Assembly: GCF_000427465.1 (NCBI RefSeq) | Contig: NZ_ATYB01000014.1 | Location: 310,001-374,000 of the forward strand | Length of the DNA stretch: 64,000 bases | Source of the DNA: Sinorhizobium arboris LMG 14919 | GTDB lineage: Bacteria; Pseudomonadota; Alphaproteobacteria; Rhizobiales; Rhizobiaceae | Reading direction: 5' to 3' | Shown: one piece after another, positions 31,348-42,084 of the stretch | How positions within the stretch are numbered: position 1 is the stretch's first letter | Layout: each line of letters begins with the position of its first letter | Translations under genes and position numbers: made by a program | The notes under the pieces: model-generated | What the model was told of the DNA's origin: nothing | Seen by the model: only the letters and a program-made list of their open reading frames with translations | Database searches by the model: none

Positions 31348-33621
31348 ATGGATATGAACGAAATCAAAGAGATCTTCTTCCAGGAATGCGAGGAGCAACT
31401 CGCGGAACTGGAATCGGGTCTCCTCAAGCTCAATGACGGAGATCGCGACCCGGAAACGGTGAACGCCGTGTTTCGCGCCGTCCATTCCATCAAGGGTGGC
31501 GCCGGTGCTTTCGGGCTCGACGATCTCGTCTCCTTCGCGCATGTGTTCGAGACGACGCTCGATTGCGTTCGATCCAACAGGCTGGAGCCCAATCAGGATG
31601 TCTTGAAGGTGATGCTGAGGTCGGCGGACGTGCTCGCCGATCTCACCAATGCCGCCCGCGATGGGGGCAGCGTCGACCAGGGGCGCAGCCGGCAGCTGAT
31701 CAAGGAACTCGAAGCGCTCGCCAACGGCGAACTGCCTCAAGCCGCCGAACCCGCGCCGAACGCGGCGCCGGCTGCCGTTGCCGCGGCTGCTCCGGTTACC
31801 GGCGAGGAAGGGTTCCAGCCGGTCGCCTTCTCCTTCGACGATTTTGAAGCGAGCGAGGAGCCGACGATCGAACCGTCCACCTATGAGATCGTCTTCAAGC
31901 CCAAATCCGAGCTTTACGCCAAAGGCAACGACGCCACGCTGCTCCTGCGCGATCTCTCGCGCCTCGGTGAGATGAGCGTCCATTGCGACATGGACGGCCT
32001 GCCGCCGCTCGACCGGATGAATCCGGAGGCGGCGTATTTCTCCTGGAAGATCTCGCTCAAGACCGACAAGGGCGAAGAGGCGATCCGTTCCGTCTTCGAA
32101 TTCGCCGAGTGGGATTGCGAGCTCGACGTCGCGCTGGCAGAGGGCGCGGTGGGAATGGACGAAGAGCTGCCGATGCAGCCCGTTCCCTTCGATCTGTCGA
32201 TCCTGGAGGAGGAAGCCGGGGCACCTGCCGGGGAAGAGCACCGCACCGCCGGCGAAGCCGAGGCCCGGGATGCGGCCGTCTCTGCGGCACAGTCGGCAAG
32301 CAACATCTTGCAAATGGCGCAGTCGGCCGCACGCGTTTCCCCGGAGAATACCCGCAATTCAGCGCCGGCATCTGCGGCGCAGTCAGCCGCCGCCCAGCAG
32401 GCCGCTTCCGCCGCGACCCCGACCATTCGTGTCGATCTCGACCGTGTCGACCGCCTGATCAACCTCGTCGGCGAACTGGTCATCAACCAGGCGATGCTGT
32501 CGCAAAGCGTGATCGAGAACGATGCCAGCGGCACGTCGTCGATCAATATGGGTCTTGAGGAACTGCAGCAGCTTACGCGCGAAATCCAGGACAGCGTCAT
32601 GGCGATCCGCGCGCAGCCGGTAAAGCCGGTCTTTCAGCGCATGTCCCGCATCGTCCGCGAAATCGCCGACATGACCGGCAAGTCCGTTCGGCTCATCACC
32701 GAGGGTGAGAACACGGAAGTCGACAAGACGGTCATCGACAAGCTCGCCGAGCCGCTCACCCACATGATCCGCAACGCGGTCGATCACGGCCTCGAAACGC
32801 CCGAAAAGCGGGTTGCCGCGGGCAAGAACCCGGAAGGCACGGTTCGGCTCACGGCCAAGCACCGCTCCGGCCGCATCGTCATCGAGCTTGCCGACGACGG
32901 TGCCGGAATCAATCGCGAGAAGGTGCGTCAGAAGGCGATCGACAACGATCTCATCGCCGCGGACGCAAACCTTTCGGACGAAGAGGTCGACAACCTGATC
33001 TTCCACGCGGGTTTCTCCACGGCCGACAAGATTTCCGACATTTCCGGCCGCGGCGTCGGAATGGATGTCGTCAAACGCTCTATCCAGGCGTTGGGCGGCC
33101 GCATCAATATCTCGTCGAAGCCGGGCCAGGGCTCGATCTTCACCATGAGCCTGCCGCTGACGCTCGCCGTTCTCGACGGAATGGTGGTGACCGTCGCGAA
33201 CCAGACGCTCGTCGTGCCGCTGACGGCTATTGTCGAGACGCTGCAGCCGGAGGCCTCTGCGATCCACAGCTTCGGTGCCAGCCAGCGGTTGATCTCGATC
33301 CGCGACTCCTTCTGCCCGCTGGTCGACGTGGGCCGCATCCTCAACTTCCGCGGGGCACAGGCCGATCCGGTCGAGGGCGTCGCCCTTCTCGTCGAATCCG
33401 AAGGCGGCGGCCAGCGCGCGCTGATGGTCGATGCCATCCAGGGCCAGCGTCAGGTCGTGATCAAGAGCCTCGAGGCGAACTACACGCATGTTCCCGGCAT
33501 CGCCGCGGCCACCATCCTCGGCGACGGGCGCGTGGCACTCATCCTCGATGTCGATGCCATCGTCGCCGCGTCGCGCGGGCAATCTCTGAAACCTGAAATT
33601 TCTCTTGCTGCAACCGGATAG
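31348..33621 (+). CDS. cheA: chemotaxis histidine kinase CheA
   Basis: The 757-residue kinase shows domains in order: P1 phosphotransfer with His46 ([15 protein letters not shown]), an Ala-rich linker with a P2-like CheY-binding segment, dimerisation and ATPase domains ([17 protein letters not shown], the N box; [23 protein letters not shown]), and a C-terminal CheW-like P5 domain. It phosphorylates CheY1, CheY2 and CheB in response to receptors. ATG 31348 gives [16 protein letters not shown]. Linkers (residues about 150-170 and 310-360) are Ala/Pro-rich. Confidence 0.97.
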   Translation: MDMNEIKEIFFQECEEQLAELESGLLKLNDGDRDPETVNAVFRAVHSIKGGAGAFGLDDLVSFAHVFETTLDCVRSNRLEPNQDVLKVMLRSADVLADLTNAARDGGSVDQGRSRQLIKELEALANGELPQAAEPAPNAAPAAVAAAAPVTGEEGFQPVAFSFDDFEASEEPTIEPSTYEIVFKPKSELYAKGNDATLLLRDLSRLGEMSVHCDMDGLPPLDRMNPEAAYFSWKISLKTDKGEEAIRSVFEFAEWDCELDVALAEGAVGMDEELPMQPVPFDLSILEEEAGAPAGEEHRTAGEAEARDAAVSAAQSASNILQMAQSAARVSPENTRNSAPASAAQSAAAQQAASAATPTIRVDLDRVDRLINLVGELVINQAMLSQSVIENDASGTSSINMGLEELQQLTREIQDSVMAIRAQPVKPVFQRMSRIVREIADMTGKSVRLITEGENTEVDKTVIDKLAEPLTHMIRNAVDHGLETPEKRVAAGKNPEGTVRLTAKHRSGRIVIELADDGAGINREKVRQKAIDNDLIAADANLSDEEVDNLIFHAGFSTADKISDISGRGVGMDVVKRSIQALGGRINISSKPGQGSIFTMSLPLTLAVLDGMVVTVANQTLVVPLTAIVETLQPEASAIHSFGASQRLISIRDSFCPLVDVGRILNFRGAQADPVEGVALLVESEGGGQRALMVDAIQGQRQVVIKSLEANYTHVPGIAAATILGDGRVALILDVDAIVAASRGQSLKPEISLAATG

Positions 33622-33626
33622 TTCCC

Positions 33627-34094
33627 ATGACCAATGCCGCAAAACATCCGACCAATGGTGGACGGGAGTTGATCGCCTTCCGCGTCGGCGACCAGGAATT
33701 CTGCGTCAACATCATGTCGGTGCGCGAAATTCGCGGATGGACGCCGGCGACCCCCATGCCGCATGCGCCGTCCTACGTGCTCGGTGTCATCAATCTGCGC
33801 GGCGCCGTGCTGCCGATCATCGATTTCGCCACACGGCTCGGCATGAAGCCGCCCGAGCCGACGGTCCGGCACGTGATCATCGTCGCACAGGTCAAGAGCC
33901 GGGTGGTCGGCCTGCTGGTGGACGCCGTTTCCGACATTCTCACCGTTTCCGGCAGCGATATTCAGCCGACGCCGGACGTTGCCTCCGACTTCGAGCGGAG
34001 TTTCGCGCGCGGCGTATTGGCGATCGAGGGGCGGATGATCTGCCTCGTCGAGCTCGACTCGGTCTTTCCGATCGAGGAAAGGGAGGCTGCATGA
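33627..34094 (+). CDS. cheW: chemotaxis coupling protein CheW
   Basis: A 155-residue CheW domain linking receptors to Che[41 protein letters not shown] and [15 protein letters not shown] are the expected signatures. It is 5 bases after cheA, and its stop overlaps cheR by 4 bases. Confidence 0.96.
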   Translation: MTNAAKHPTNGGRELIAFRVGDQEFCVNIMSVREIRGWTPATPMPHAPSYVLGVINLRGAVLPIIDFATRLGMKPPEPTVRHVIIVAQVKSRVVGLLVDAVSDILTVSGSDIQPTPDVASDFERSFARGVLAIEGRMICLVELDSVFPIEEREAA

Positions 34095-34999
34095 GAACCC
34101 AGGCCGCTCACGAACAGAGATTGCCGCCGGACGAATGTCTTGCCAGCGGCGAATATCCGCTGACACGCCGCGATCTCAGCGAGATCGCCGCGATGATCTA
34201 CGCGGACGCCGGCATCTATCTCAACGAATCCAAGGCGTCGCTCGTCTACTCGCGGCTTTCGAAGCATATCCGCAATCTCGGGCTGAAAGGGTTCCGCGAT
34301 TATTGTCAGCTCGTCGCTTCGCCGGCGGGTGCGGCGGCGCGGCGCGACATGCTCTCGCATCTGACCACGAATTTCACGCGCTTCTTCCGCGAGAACCATC
34401 ATTTCGAGCACCTGAAAACGGAGGTTCTGCCCGGCCTCGTCGCTCGGGCGAAGAGCGGCGGTCGCGTTCGCATATGGTCGGCGGCGTGTTCGGATGGACA
34501 GGAGCCCTATTCGATTGCGCTCACGGTCCTGTCGCTCCTGCCCAATGCCGCGGAATACGACTTCCGCATCCTGGCGACCGACATCGATCCGAAGATCCTG
34601 GCGCTGGCGCGCGCCGGCGCCTATGACGCGACGGCACTCGAGACGGTGGACCCTGCCATGCGCAAGCAGTGGTTCGGCGAGGTCGAAGCGGGCGGCCGCC
34701 GCAAGTGGCAGATCGATGATCGCGTCAAGCGGCTGATCACCTTCAACGAGCTCAACCTCATGGCGCAGTGGCCGCTCAAGGGACCTTTCGACGTCATCTT
34801 CTGCCGCAACGTAGTGATCTATTTCGATGAGCCGACGCAGATGAAGATCTGGTCGCGCTTCGCAGGCGTCCTCGACGCCGGCGGCCACCTCTATATCGGC
34901 CACTCGGAGCGCGTATCGGGAGATGCCAAGGCCCTCTTCGACAATATCGGCATCACGACCTATCGCCACACCGGCAGGTTTCATGGAGGGCGGACATGA
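34091..34999 (+). CDS. cheR: chemotaxis methyltransferase CheR
   Basis: The 302-residue protein methylates receptor glutamates with S-adenosylmethionine. The N-terminal helical domain ([17 protein letters not shown]) precedes the SAM-binding core with [17 protein letters not shown], the DIDPKIL acidic site and [14 protein letters not shown]. It is coupled to cheW and cheB by short overlaps. Confidence 0.96.
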   Translation: MRTQAAHEQRLPPDECLASGEYPLTRRDLSEIAAMIYADAGIYLNESKASLVYSRLSKHIRNLGLKGFRDYCQLVASPAGAAARRDMLSHLTTNFTRFFRENHHFEHLKTEVLPGLVARAKSGGRVRIWSAACSDGQEPYSIALTVLSLLPNAAEYDFRILATDIDPKILALARAGAYDATALETVDPAMRKQWFGEVEAGGRRKWQIDDRVKRLITFNELNLMAQWPLKGPFDVIFCRNVVIYFDEPTQMKIWSRFAGVLDAGGHLYIGHSERVSGDAKALFDNIGITTYRHTGRFHGGRT

Positions 35000-36045
35000 G
35001 CGCTCCCGCACGTGTTCTCGTCGTCGACGACTCGGCCACCATGCGCGGCCTCATCTCCGCCGTGCTCAATGCCGATCCGGATATCACCGTTGTCGGTCAG
35101 GCTGCCGACGCGCTCGAAGCGCGCCAGGCGATCAAGCAGCTCGACCCCGATGTCGTGACTCTCGATATCGAGATGCCTAACATGAACGGCCTCGAATTCC
35201 TCGATAAGATCATGCGGCTGCGGCCCATGCCGGTCATCATGGTCTCGACGCTCACCCACCGGGGTGCCGAAGCGACGATCGCCGCGCTCGAGATCGGCGC
35301 CTTCGACTGCGTCGGCAAGCCTCAGCCGGGGGACCCGCATCCGTTCGGCGATCTCGCCGACAAGGTCAAGGCGGCTGCGCGTTCGCAGCGGAAATCCATG
35401 ATCACCAGCAACCGGGCGGCTTCGCCGGCGGTGGCGGCCGTATCCGATTACCGGGCGGGGCGCAAGGTCATCGCTATCGGCGCCTCGACAGGCGGGGTCG
35501 AAGCCCTGATCGCGGTCTTGCAGAAGTTCCCGGCGAACTGCCCGCCGACGGTGATCACGCAGCACATGCCGCACACCTTCACGAAGAGCTTCGCCGAACG
35601 GCTGAACCGGCTGTGCGCTCCGACCGTCCAGGAGGCGACGGACGGCGCGCGGCTCGAGATCGGCAAGGTCTATCTGGCTCCCGGCGGCGAACGACATCTT
35701 GAGGTCGCCAACGCCGCCGCGCCTTGCTGCCGGCTTGCCGACCGATCGCCGGTCAATGGGCATCGCCCCTCGGTCGACGTCCTGTTCGACTCGGTCGCCC
35801 AACTGGCGGGCCGGAACGCCATCGGGGTGATCCTCACCGGAATGGGCCGCGACGGCGCTGCCGGCCTCCTGAAGTTGCGGCATGCCGGAGCACGTACCTT
35901 CGGTCAGAACGAAAAGACCTGTGTCGTCTACGGCATGCCGCGCGTCGCCTATGAATTGGGCGCGGTCGAAACGCAGCTTCCCCTCGGATCGATCGGGGAG
36001 GAGATATTGAAGACCGCGGCAGCCCGCAAAGAAGGAATCGAATAA
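34996..36045 (+). CDS. cheB: chemotaxis methylesterase CheB
   Basis: The 349-residue protein has an N-terminal receiver ([26 protein letters not shown] with the acceptor Asp) and a C-terminal methylesterase with the triad visible as Ser in [11 protein letters not shown], His in [16 protein letters not shown] and Asp in [10 protein letters not shown]. It removes receptor methyl groups or deamidates Gln. It ends on the first base of the cheY2 start region (1-base overlap). Confidence 0.96.
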   Translation: MSAPARVLVVDDSATMRGLISAVLNADPDITVVGQAADALEARQAIKQLDPDVVTLDIEMPNMNGLEFLDKIMRLRPMPVIMVSTLTHRGAEATIAALEIGAFDCVGKPQPGDPHPFGDLADKVKAAARSQRKSMITSNRAASPAVAAVSDYRAGRKVIAIGASTGGVEALIAVLQKFPANCPPTVITQHMPHTFTKSFAERLNRLCAPTVQEATDGARLEIGKVYLAPGGERHLEVANAAAPCCRLADRSPVNGHRPSVDVLFDSVAQLAGRNAIGVILTGMGRDGAAGLLKLRHAGARTFGQNEKTCVVYGMPRVAYELGAVETQLPLGSIGEEILKTAAARKEGIE

Positions 36046-36434
36046 TGTCCCTCGCCGAAAAGATAAAAGTTCTGATCGTCGACGATCAGGTCACCAGCCG
36101 CCTGCTGTTGGGCGACGCGCTGCAGCAGCTCGGCTTCAAGCAGATCACCGCGGCCGGCGATGGGGAGCAGGGCATGAAGATCATGGCCCAGAATCCCCAC
36201 CATCTGGTGATCTCCGATTTCAACATGCCGAAAATGGACGGGCTCGGCCTGCTTCAGGCGGTGCGTGCAAACCCTGCCACGAAGAAGGCGGCCTTCATCA
36301 TCCTGACCGCACAGGGCGACCGCGCGCTGGTGCAGAAAGCGGCGGCGCTCGGTGCCAACAACGTGCTGGCCAAGCCGTTCACGATCGAAAAGATGAAGGC
36401 GGCGATCGAGGCCGTATTCGGGGCTCTGAAATGA
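36045..36434 (+). CDS. cheY2: chemotaxis response regulator CheY2
   Basis: The 129-residue receiver has DD in [10 protein letters not shown], acceptor Asp58 in [13 protein letters not shown], Thr in IILTAQGD and Lys in VLAKPFT. In sinorhizobia phosphorylated CheY2 slows the unidirectional flagellar motor. Its end overlaps cheD by 4 bases. Confidence 0.96.
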   Translation: MSLAEKIKVLIVDDQVTSRLLLGDALQQLGFKQITAAGDGEQGMKIMAQNPHHLVISDFNMPKMDGLGLLQAVRANPATKKAAFIILTAQGDRALVQKAAALGANNVLAKPFTIEKMKAAIEAVFGALK

Positions 36435-36982
36435 ACACGGAGGCTGCCGGCAGGCGCATGCATGTCATTCAGGGCGAGTTCAAGGTCGTCAACGATCCGA
36501 ATATCGTGCTTTCGACCATTCTCGGCTCCTGCGTGGCCGCCTGCATGCGCGACCCGGTGGCCGGCGTCGGCGGCATGAATCATTTCCTGCTGCCGGGTTC
36601 GGCGTCCTCGCCGAGTTCGGGCGCCGACGCCACGCGCTACGGCGTACACCTGATGGAGCTTCTCATCAACGGGCTCCTGAAGCAGGGGGCGCGCCGCGAC
36701 CGGCTGGAGGCGAAGATCTTCGGCGGCGCCAAAACGATCGCGCGCTTCTCCAATGTCGGCGAGCAGAATGCCGCCTTCGCGCGTCAGTTCCTGACGGACG
36801 AGGGCATCCGTATCGTTGGCGAAAGCACCGGTGGCGAACACGGGCGCAAGCTCGAATACTGGCCGTCGTCCGGCCGCGCGCGCCAATACGCCTTGACGGG
36901 TGTGGAGGCACAGCGGGCACTGCAGATGGACCAGCGCCCCGTCGTTCCGAAGCCGGCGGAAAGCTCTATCGAATTCTTCTGA
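36431..36982 (+). CDS. cheD: chemoreceptor glutamine deamidase CheD
   Basis: The 183-residue protein shows the CheD pattern: [15 protein letters not shown] with the catalytic Cys, [10 protein letters not shown] with the His, then [12 protein letters not shown] and RRIVGES-like [11 protein letters not shown]. It deamidates receptor Gln residues. The FF at the C-terminus is followed by a 32-base gap to cheT. Confidence 0.95.
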   Translation: MNTEAAGRRMHVIQGEFKVVNDPNIVLSTILGSCVAACMRDPVAGVGGMNHFLLPGSASSPSSGADATRYGVHLMELLINGLLKQGARRDRLEAKIFGGAKTIARFSNVGEQNAAFARQFLTDEGIRIVGESTGGEHGRKLEYWPSSGRARQYALTGVEAQRALQMDQRPVVPKPAESSIEFF

Positions 36983-37014
36983 TCATACCGGCCGTGATGC
37001 CCCGTGAGGAGATA

Positions 37015-37395
37015 ATGCAGAAAGACCACAACCAGGCGCCTCACGCGGAAGAATCGCTGCCGGACGTGCTTATGCGCGTCGTCACGGAACTTCACGACGT
37101 GGCCTATTTGATCGAGCGCATAGAGCCGCAGCTCATGAGTGTCGACCGCGACGGCGACGGCGCGGACAGGATCATGGTGCTGCAGGGCATCGACCTCGCG
37201 GTCCAGAAGGCGCGCGGGCTGGCGGAGTTTATCGACACCATCACCGCCTCCATTCCTGACGACTGGCAGGTGGACATCACCGCCGCTGTAAACCTCGTCA
37301 AGCTCGCCGAGATGAAAAGGGCGCTCGGCAGCGGCATCCTTCACGGTCATTCGCAGCCGCTGACCAGGGCGGCCGGCGACTTCGAGGCATTCTGA
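37015..37395 (+). CDS. cheT: chemotaxis protein CheT
   Basis: A 126-residue helical protein ending the che operon, in the position of CheT in S. meliloti, where a defect affects chemotaxis; biochemical role unclear. It contains DVAYLIERIEPQLM and LQGIDLAVQKARGLAEFIDT helices. ATG 37015 follows GAGGAGATA; an in-frame ATG at 36997 is less likely. Confidence 0.85.
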   Translation: MQKDHNQAPHAEESLPDVLMRVVTELHDVAYLIERIEPQLMSVDRDGDGADRIMVLQGIDLAVQKARGLAEFIDTITASIPDDWQVDITAAVNLVKLAEMKRALGSGILHGHSQPLTRAAGDFEAF

Positions 37396-37414
37396 GGATA
37401 GCGGTCGCAGAAGA

Positions 37415-37528
37415 CCCTAACTCTCCGTTCTGACGGGGAGGGGACGAGTAGGCTGAAATGAGGCGCGGGAGGCTGCCTCGAGTCTCCTTCACCCCGCTTG
37501 CGGGGAGAAGGGGCCGGCAGGCGGATGA
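37415..37528. repeat. rhizobial palindromic element (RPE), copy 2
   Basis: It contains the hairpin CCCCGCTTGCGGGG and the flank GGCCGGCAGGCGGATGA, matching copies at 22796 and 60658. It lies between cheT and fliF, the only gap over 300 bases in this run, and no gene is seen in that gap. Confidence 0.8.
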
Positions 37529-37744
37529 ACACGGCGCAGCGCGCAACGGTTCGGCCGATACCCGTCTTTCGCCAAGTTCGCGCAAGTTTCGTCGCCTAGC
37601 TTCGCGTCGGGGCTGGTAGATTCGCGGCTGATGCAGAACGGCTGAGCGCAAGCCGTTTATCCAGCAAACCCGAATGTTGGAGCTGCGCAGGGTGCCGACG
37701 GAACAGTCGTGCCGGTGCCTTGCGATACTGGGTGCGGAAACAGA

Positions 37745-39418
37745 ATGAATCTGTTCGATCAATTCTCGACGTTCACGAAAAATCTGAGCAATCTCGGACA
37801 AGGAAAGCTCATTGCGCTTGCCGTGGCGGGCGTCGCGGCGATCGGCTTCGTCCTCGGAGCGGGTATCTATGTGAACCGGCCGTCCTTCGAGACGCTCTAT
37901 GTCGGCCTCGAGCGCAGCGACGTCACCCAGATCAGCATCGCCCTTGCCGAGGCCAATGTCGACTTCGAGGTCGGTACCGACGGCGGCAGTATCCAGGTGC
38001 CCGTGGGCATGACCGGCAAGGCCCGTCTGCTGCTTGCCGAGCGCGGCCTGCCGAGCAGCGCCAATGCCGGCTACGAGCTCTTCGACAATGTCGGTTCGCT
38101 CGGACTGACGTCGTTCATGCAGGAAGTGACCCGCGTGCGTGCGCTCGAGGGCGAAATCGCACGCACGATCCAGCAGATCTCCGGTATCGCCGCCGCACGC
38201 GTCCACATCGTGATGCCGGAGCGCGGCAGCTTCCGCAAGGCCGAGCAGACGCCGACGGCCTCGGTTATGATACGCGCAAGCGCCACGGTCGGCCGCAGCG
38301 CCGCCGCCTCGATCCGGCATCTGGTAGCCTCTTCCGTGCCTGGCCTCGACGTCGACGACGTGACCGTGCTCGATTCGACCGGCCAGTTGCTCGCATCCGG
38401 CGACGACCCGGGAAACAGCGCGCTCAATCAGTCGCTGGGCGTCGTCCAGAACGTTCAGACCGATCTCGAAAAGAAGATCGACAATGCGCTGGCGCCGTTC
38501 CTCGGCATGGACAATTTCCGCACCAGCGTAACGGCCAGGCTCAACACCGATGCGCAACAGATCCAGGAGACCGTCTTCGATCCGGAATCGCGGGTCGAAC
38601 GCTCCACGCGCGTGATCAAGGAAGAGCAGAAGTCCAGCCAGCAGCAGCCGGACAATGCCGCGACGGTACAGCAGAACGTGCCCCAGGCGGCACCGCGCGG
38701 CGGGGCCGGTCAGCAGTCGAGCGACGAGGCGGCGAAGAAGGAAGAGCAGACGAATTACGAGATCAACAGCAAGACGATCGCCACCGTCAAGAACAGCTAT
38801 TCGATCGAGCGGCTGTCGATCGCGGTCGTCGTCAATCGCGGGCGGCTTGCGGCCATGGCCGGCGAACCGGCAGACCAGGCGAAGATCGATGCTTATCTCC
38901 AGCAGATGCAGAAGATCGTTTCCTCCGCCGCAGGAATCGATCCGGGCCGCGGCGATGTCGTAACGCTGAACGCGATGGATTTCGTGGAGACACAGCTGCT
39001 TGATCAGGGGGTGCCGGGCCCGGGGATCATGGAAATGCTGACACGCAACCTCGGCGGCATCATCAACGCGCTCGCTTTCGTCGCGGTCGCCTTTCTGGTG
39101 GTATGGTTCGGGATGAGGCCGCTTGCCCGCCAGTTGGGCTTCGGCGGACAGCCGGGTCAGCTGGAAGGCGAAGCCGCCGGATTGGAACTGCCGGACTTCT
39201 CGCCCGCCGGCACCGGCGCAGGAGGCGCCCTCATGGAGGGCTTCGGCTCCGACTTCGGCTTCGACGGTGCCGACGACCTGCTCAATCTCGGCGACGAGGC
39301 CGGCTTCAACCGCCGCGTCAAGGAAGGGCCGGAGCGGCGCCTCGCCCGTATGGTCGAAATCAGCGAGGAGCGTGCCGCGAAGATCCTGCGAAAATGGGCG
39401 GTCGACCAGGCTGCGTGA
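37745..39418 (+). CDS. fliF: flagellar MS-ring protein FliF
   Basis: FliF builds the membrane ring on which the basal body assembles. The 557-residue product has two membrane helices (about 25-45; about 438-458) flanking a large periplasmic part with ring motifs (NRPSFETLYVGL, RLLLAERGLPSSANAGYEL, RVRALEGEIARTIQQ). A Gln/Ala-rich low-complexity linker lies near 295-340. The C-terminal cytosolic tail ends in RAAKILRKWAVDQ, the FliG-binding part. ATG 37745 starts the conserved MNLFDQF. Confidence 0.96.
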   Translation: MNLFDQFSTFTKNLSNLGQGKLIALAVAGVAAIGFVLGAGIYVNRPSFETLYVGLERSDVTQISIALAEANVDFEVGTDGGSIQVPVGMTGKARLLLAERGLPSSANAGYELFDNVGSLGLTSFMQEVTRVRALEGEIARTIQQISGIAAARVHIVMPERGSFRKAEQTPTASVMIRASATVGRSAAASIRHLVASSVPGLDVDDVTVLDSTGQLLASGDDPGNSALNQSLGVVQNVQTDLEKKIDNALAPFLGMDNFRTSVTARLNTDAQQIQETVFDPESRVERSTRVIKEEQKSSQQQPDNAATVQQNVPQAAPRGGAGQQSSDEAAKKEEQTNYEINSKTIATVKNSYSIERLSIAVVVNRGRLAAMAGEPADQAKIDAYLQQMQKIVSSAAGIDPGRGDVVTLNAMDFVETQLLDQGVPGPGIMEMLTRNLGGIINALAFVAVAFLVVWFGMRPLARQLGFGGQPGQLEGEAAGLELPDFSPAGTGAGGALMEGFGSDFGFDGADDLLNLGDEAGFNRRVKEGPERRLARMVEISEERAAKILRKWAVDQAA

Positions 39419-39442
39419 CAACCTGCGCCAGAAGATCGGAGC

Positions 39443-39470
39443 AAGTCCCGCCGCGCAGGCGGGGCTTTGC
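39443..39470 (+). terminator. rho-independent-type terminator after fliF
   Basis: Stem AGTCCCGCC / GGCGGGGCT with loop GCGCA, followed by TTTGCTT, 25 bases after the fliF stop. Confidence 0.5.
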
Positions 39471-40239
39471 TTATGCGGGTGACGCCGCCGGGCGCGCGTC
39501 GACGCTGGCGGGGTGTCGAAGAGTATTGCCGAGTCTAGCCCGGACGGGCGACGGTGCGGCGGAGTCCGGCTCAAGAATCCTTGGGGAGCCCGGAATCATC
39601 TCCATCGACTGCCGGTAAATTTAAACCAAATTTTAACTGTTTTGGATTCGCGGGCCGCTCGGCATCCGGCGGCCGCTGCCGCAGGTTACTCGGTGTTGTT
39701 TCGCTGTCCGGGAGATTTATTTAAATATATGCCCATAGGCGTGAAATATAATTCTGCTGACGGACTGTCTGCCTTCCCCGCGTTGCTATTGGTGACCCCG
39801 GCGGGATTTGATGCATTTAGGCAACATCTCCCGCTTTAAAGTAAGTATCCGTCGAAGATTTGAGCCGCCACGAAAGCAACCGATCTGCAACGCAAAGGCG
39901 AACCCCCGCGCCGCTTCGTCGATTTTCAACTGAGCAGGCATCGGCAATCTCCTTTGAGATTCCCTTCATTATCAACAGCTTGATTAGCGATTCGGCTGCC
40001 GGCGGAGCATGGCCGACCGTCTACGAGCTCACGCACACGTGAATGGTTGAGGCCGAGATTGCCAAGTAATCGCGCAACTGGACGCTCTGTCTTTTTGAGG
40101 TCGCCGATGTACAGTTTAGCGATTGATTCGCGTCCTGATACTCGCTTGGTGGCAAGAATACCGGCGAAGCCGGCTGTCGGGGACGACAGGGCAAGCGTGA
40201 CATTTCAGGGCGTCGAATCGGGCACGGGGGCTGAAAGTC
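39471..40239. promoter_or_regulatory. long fliF-visN intergenic region
   Basis: About 770 bases without a convincing gene. It contains AT-rich segments (39612-39650; 39720-39760) that stand out from the surroundings and probably carry visN promoters. Short frames here (such as 39513-39839) lack protein-like composition. Confidence 0.45.
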
Positions 40240-40977
40240 ATGGAAATGTCGCGGTCGGACGCAGTCTGGTCCTTGGAGACCGCTGCGCCGCGGATGTGCG
40301 GTCGCAAAACATCATGGGAGCAACTGATCCGAAGGCTGGGGGAAGTGGCCTCGGGTGCGGGGCTCGGCAACGGATTGGCGGCGCTGACGGAATGTGTCGG
40401 CGCAACGCATTATCTTCTCGCCCGGCATGACGTTTCTCAGGACGGCGGACTCGATTTCGTCGTCTGTTCCGACTGGCCGTTCGATATAGTGCGGCGTCTT
40501 TCGGGCATTGTCGCCGGGCTCGATGCGAAGACCACGGAACTGGAAAAGTGCCTGGCCCAACTGCAGCCGGCCTTCCATACGATGCCCGACGACATCGGTT
40601 TGCCGCGCGGCGTCAGCCGGAGCTATTGCGCTGTGACCTTCAGCGTAGGGCGCACGCGTTTCTCCCTGATGCTGCTTTTCCCCGAGGATGTGATTCTCTC
40701 CCAGGAGGCGCTGCGTGACATGGCGGTGCTTGCCGGCTATGTCGCGAGTCACAAGATCAAAGCCGATGTGCGCCATGATCGGGAATGCGAGCTGACCGAG
40801 CGCGAGCTCGAATGCCTGTTCTGGATCGCCGAAGGCAAGACGAGCGATGAAATCGCCGTTATACTCGGGATCTCCCGCAACACGATCAACAATTACATCA
40901 CCAGTGTGATGCGCAAGACGGCGACGCGAACGAGGTCCGAAGCGATCGCCCACGCCGTGCGCAACAATCTGGTTTAG
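40240..40977 (+). CDS. visN: LuxR-type flagellar master regulator VisN
   Basis: The 245-residue protein has an N-terminal ligand-type region (about 30-170) and a C-terminal LuxR helix-turn-helix: ELTERELECLFWIAEGKTSD and EIAVILGISRNTINNYITS. VisN and VisR act as a heterodimer at the top of the rhizobial flagellar cascade, turning on rem. Starts at 40240 or 40246 are possible. visR follows by 11 bases. Confidence 0.93.
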   Translation: MEMSRSDAVWSLETAAPRMCGRKTSWEQLIRRLGEVASGAGLGNGLAALTECVGATHYLLARHDVSQDGGLDFVVCSDWPFDIVRRLSGIVAGLDAKTTELEKCLAQLQPAFHTMPDDIGLPRGVSRSYCAVTFSVGRTRFSLMLLFPEDVILSQEALRDMAVLAGYVASHKIKADVRHDRECELTERELECLFWIAEGKTSDEIAVILGISRNTINNYITSVMRKTATRTRSEAIAHAVRNNLV

Positions 40978-40988
40978 GAGCGGGGACG

Positions 40989-41729
40989 ATGGCCTATCTC
41001 GTGGCGGAGGAACGCGGCGACGGCAACCGGTTGGGCCGAAACGGGCCAGCGGCGCGGGCGGCGACGCTGGTGACGCGCCTGCAGTCCATGCAACGGCAGA
41101 TCAACGCGAAGAATTTCGCCGTTCTGCGAACGAACGGAAGGGGCGTTGCTGCAACGCGCAAGCTCGCCTGCGTCCTCCACAACTGGGGATCCTCCTGCGA
41201 GGAAAACGCGCGTGACCTGATAGACCTGTACGGCGAGGAGCTGCTCCAGCATCTCGACCATTCCTTGCTGCCGCTGCTCTGGAACGGCCAGGGGGAGCAC
41301 CAGACAGCCGAAGCCCCGGATTTCGCTCCGTTCACGCGCCGGCTGAAGGCGCGTACGCTTCCCTATTCGGGTATCGCCTTTCCGGTACGGCTTGGCGCGC
41401 AAGGCAACGGTTATGTGGTTTTCGCCGGAAGCTATATCGATGCCTCGGGCGAACAGATCGTGGAACTGCACGGCCGCAGCGCCCATATCATGACGGACCT
41501 CCTGGCCGCTGACGAGAAGCGCCTGTTCAAGACCGAGGCTTTGAGCGATCGCGAGATCGCCTGCCTGCAAATGGCCGGCGACGGTCATATCAGCGAGGAG
41601 ATCGCCGAAAAGATGGGTCTCTCCGTCCATACCGTGAATGCCTATCTCGGCGCCGCGACGACGAAGCTGGACTCGGTCAACCGGATCCAGGCGATCGCCA
41701 AGGCCATCCGCCTCGGCTATATCAGCTAG
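40989..41729 (+). CDS. visR: LuxR-type flagellar master regulator VisR
   Basis: A 246-residue partner of VisN with the same layout: N-terminal sensory part and a C-terminal LuxR domain (ALSDREIACLQMAGDGHISE, KMGLSVHTVNAYLGAAT). ATG 40989 follows GGAGCGGGG. It ends at the tandem repeat array. Confidence 0.93.
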   Translation: MAYLVAEERGDGNRLGRNGPAARAATLVTRLQSMQRQINAKNFAVLRTNGRGVAATRKLACVLHNWGSSCEENARDLIDLYGEELLQHLDHSLLPLLWNGQGEHQTAEAPDFAPFTRRLKARTLPYSGIAFPVRLGAQGNGYVVFAGSYIDASGEQIVELHGRSAHIMTDLLAADEKRLFKTEALSDREIACLQMAGDGHISEEIAEKMGLSVHTVNAYLGAATTKLDSVNRIQAIAKAIRLGYIS

Positions 41730-41730
41730 A

Positions 41731-42084
41731 GCAATTCCAGGAAAAGTGCGCAGCGGTTTTCCGTCCGGAATTGCGACGAAAGACCAGAACCAGCCATTCC
41801 AGGAAAAGTGCGCAGCGGTTTTCCGTCCGGAATTGCGACGAAAGACCAGAACCAGCCATTCCAGGAAAAGTGCGCAGCGGTTTTCCGTCCGGAGTTGCGA
41901 CAAAGCACAGAACCAGCCATTCCAGGAAAAGTGCGCAGCGGTTTTCCGTCCGGAATTGCGACAAAAGCACAGAACCGGCCATTCCAGGAAAAGTGTGCAG
42001 CGGTTTTCCGTCCGGAATTGCGACAAAGCACAGAACCGGCCATTCCAGGAAAAGTGCGCAGCGGTTTTCCCTCCGGAATTGCGG
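41731..42084. repeat. six tandem copies of a palindromic element
   Basis: ATTCCAGGAAAAGTG occurs at 41734, 41796, 41858, 41919, 41981 and 42042, giving a period of 61-62 bases. Each unit is a hairpin: GCAATTCC..GGAAAA-GTGCGCAGCGG-TTTTCC..GGAATTGC, joined by a linker GACAAAGCACAGAACC(A/G)GCC. The copies differ by one or two bases each. Solitary relatives occur at 14418, 14972 and 21645. The array begins 2 bases after the visR stop and creates spurious long frames on both strands. Confidence 0.92.

Noticed and set aside
39513..39839. A 108-residue frame between fliF and visN
   Set aside because: Mixed composition with no conserved segment or good ribosome site; the region looks regulatory.
41731..42084. 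The tandem array as a CRISPR
   Set aside because: The whole unit repeats, with no unique spacers, the period is 61-62 bases of near-identical sequence, and no cas genes are nearby.
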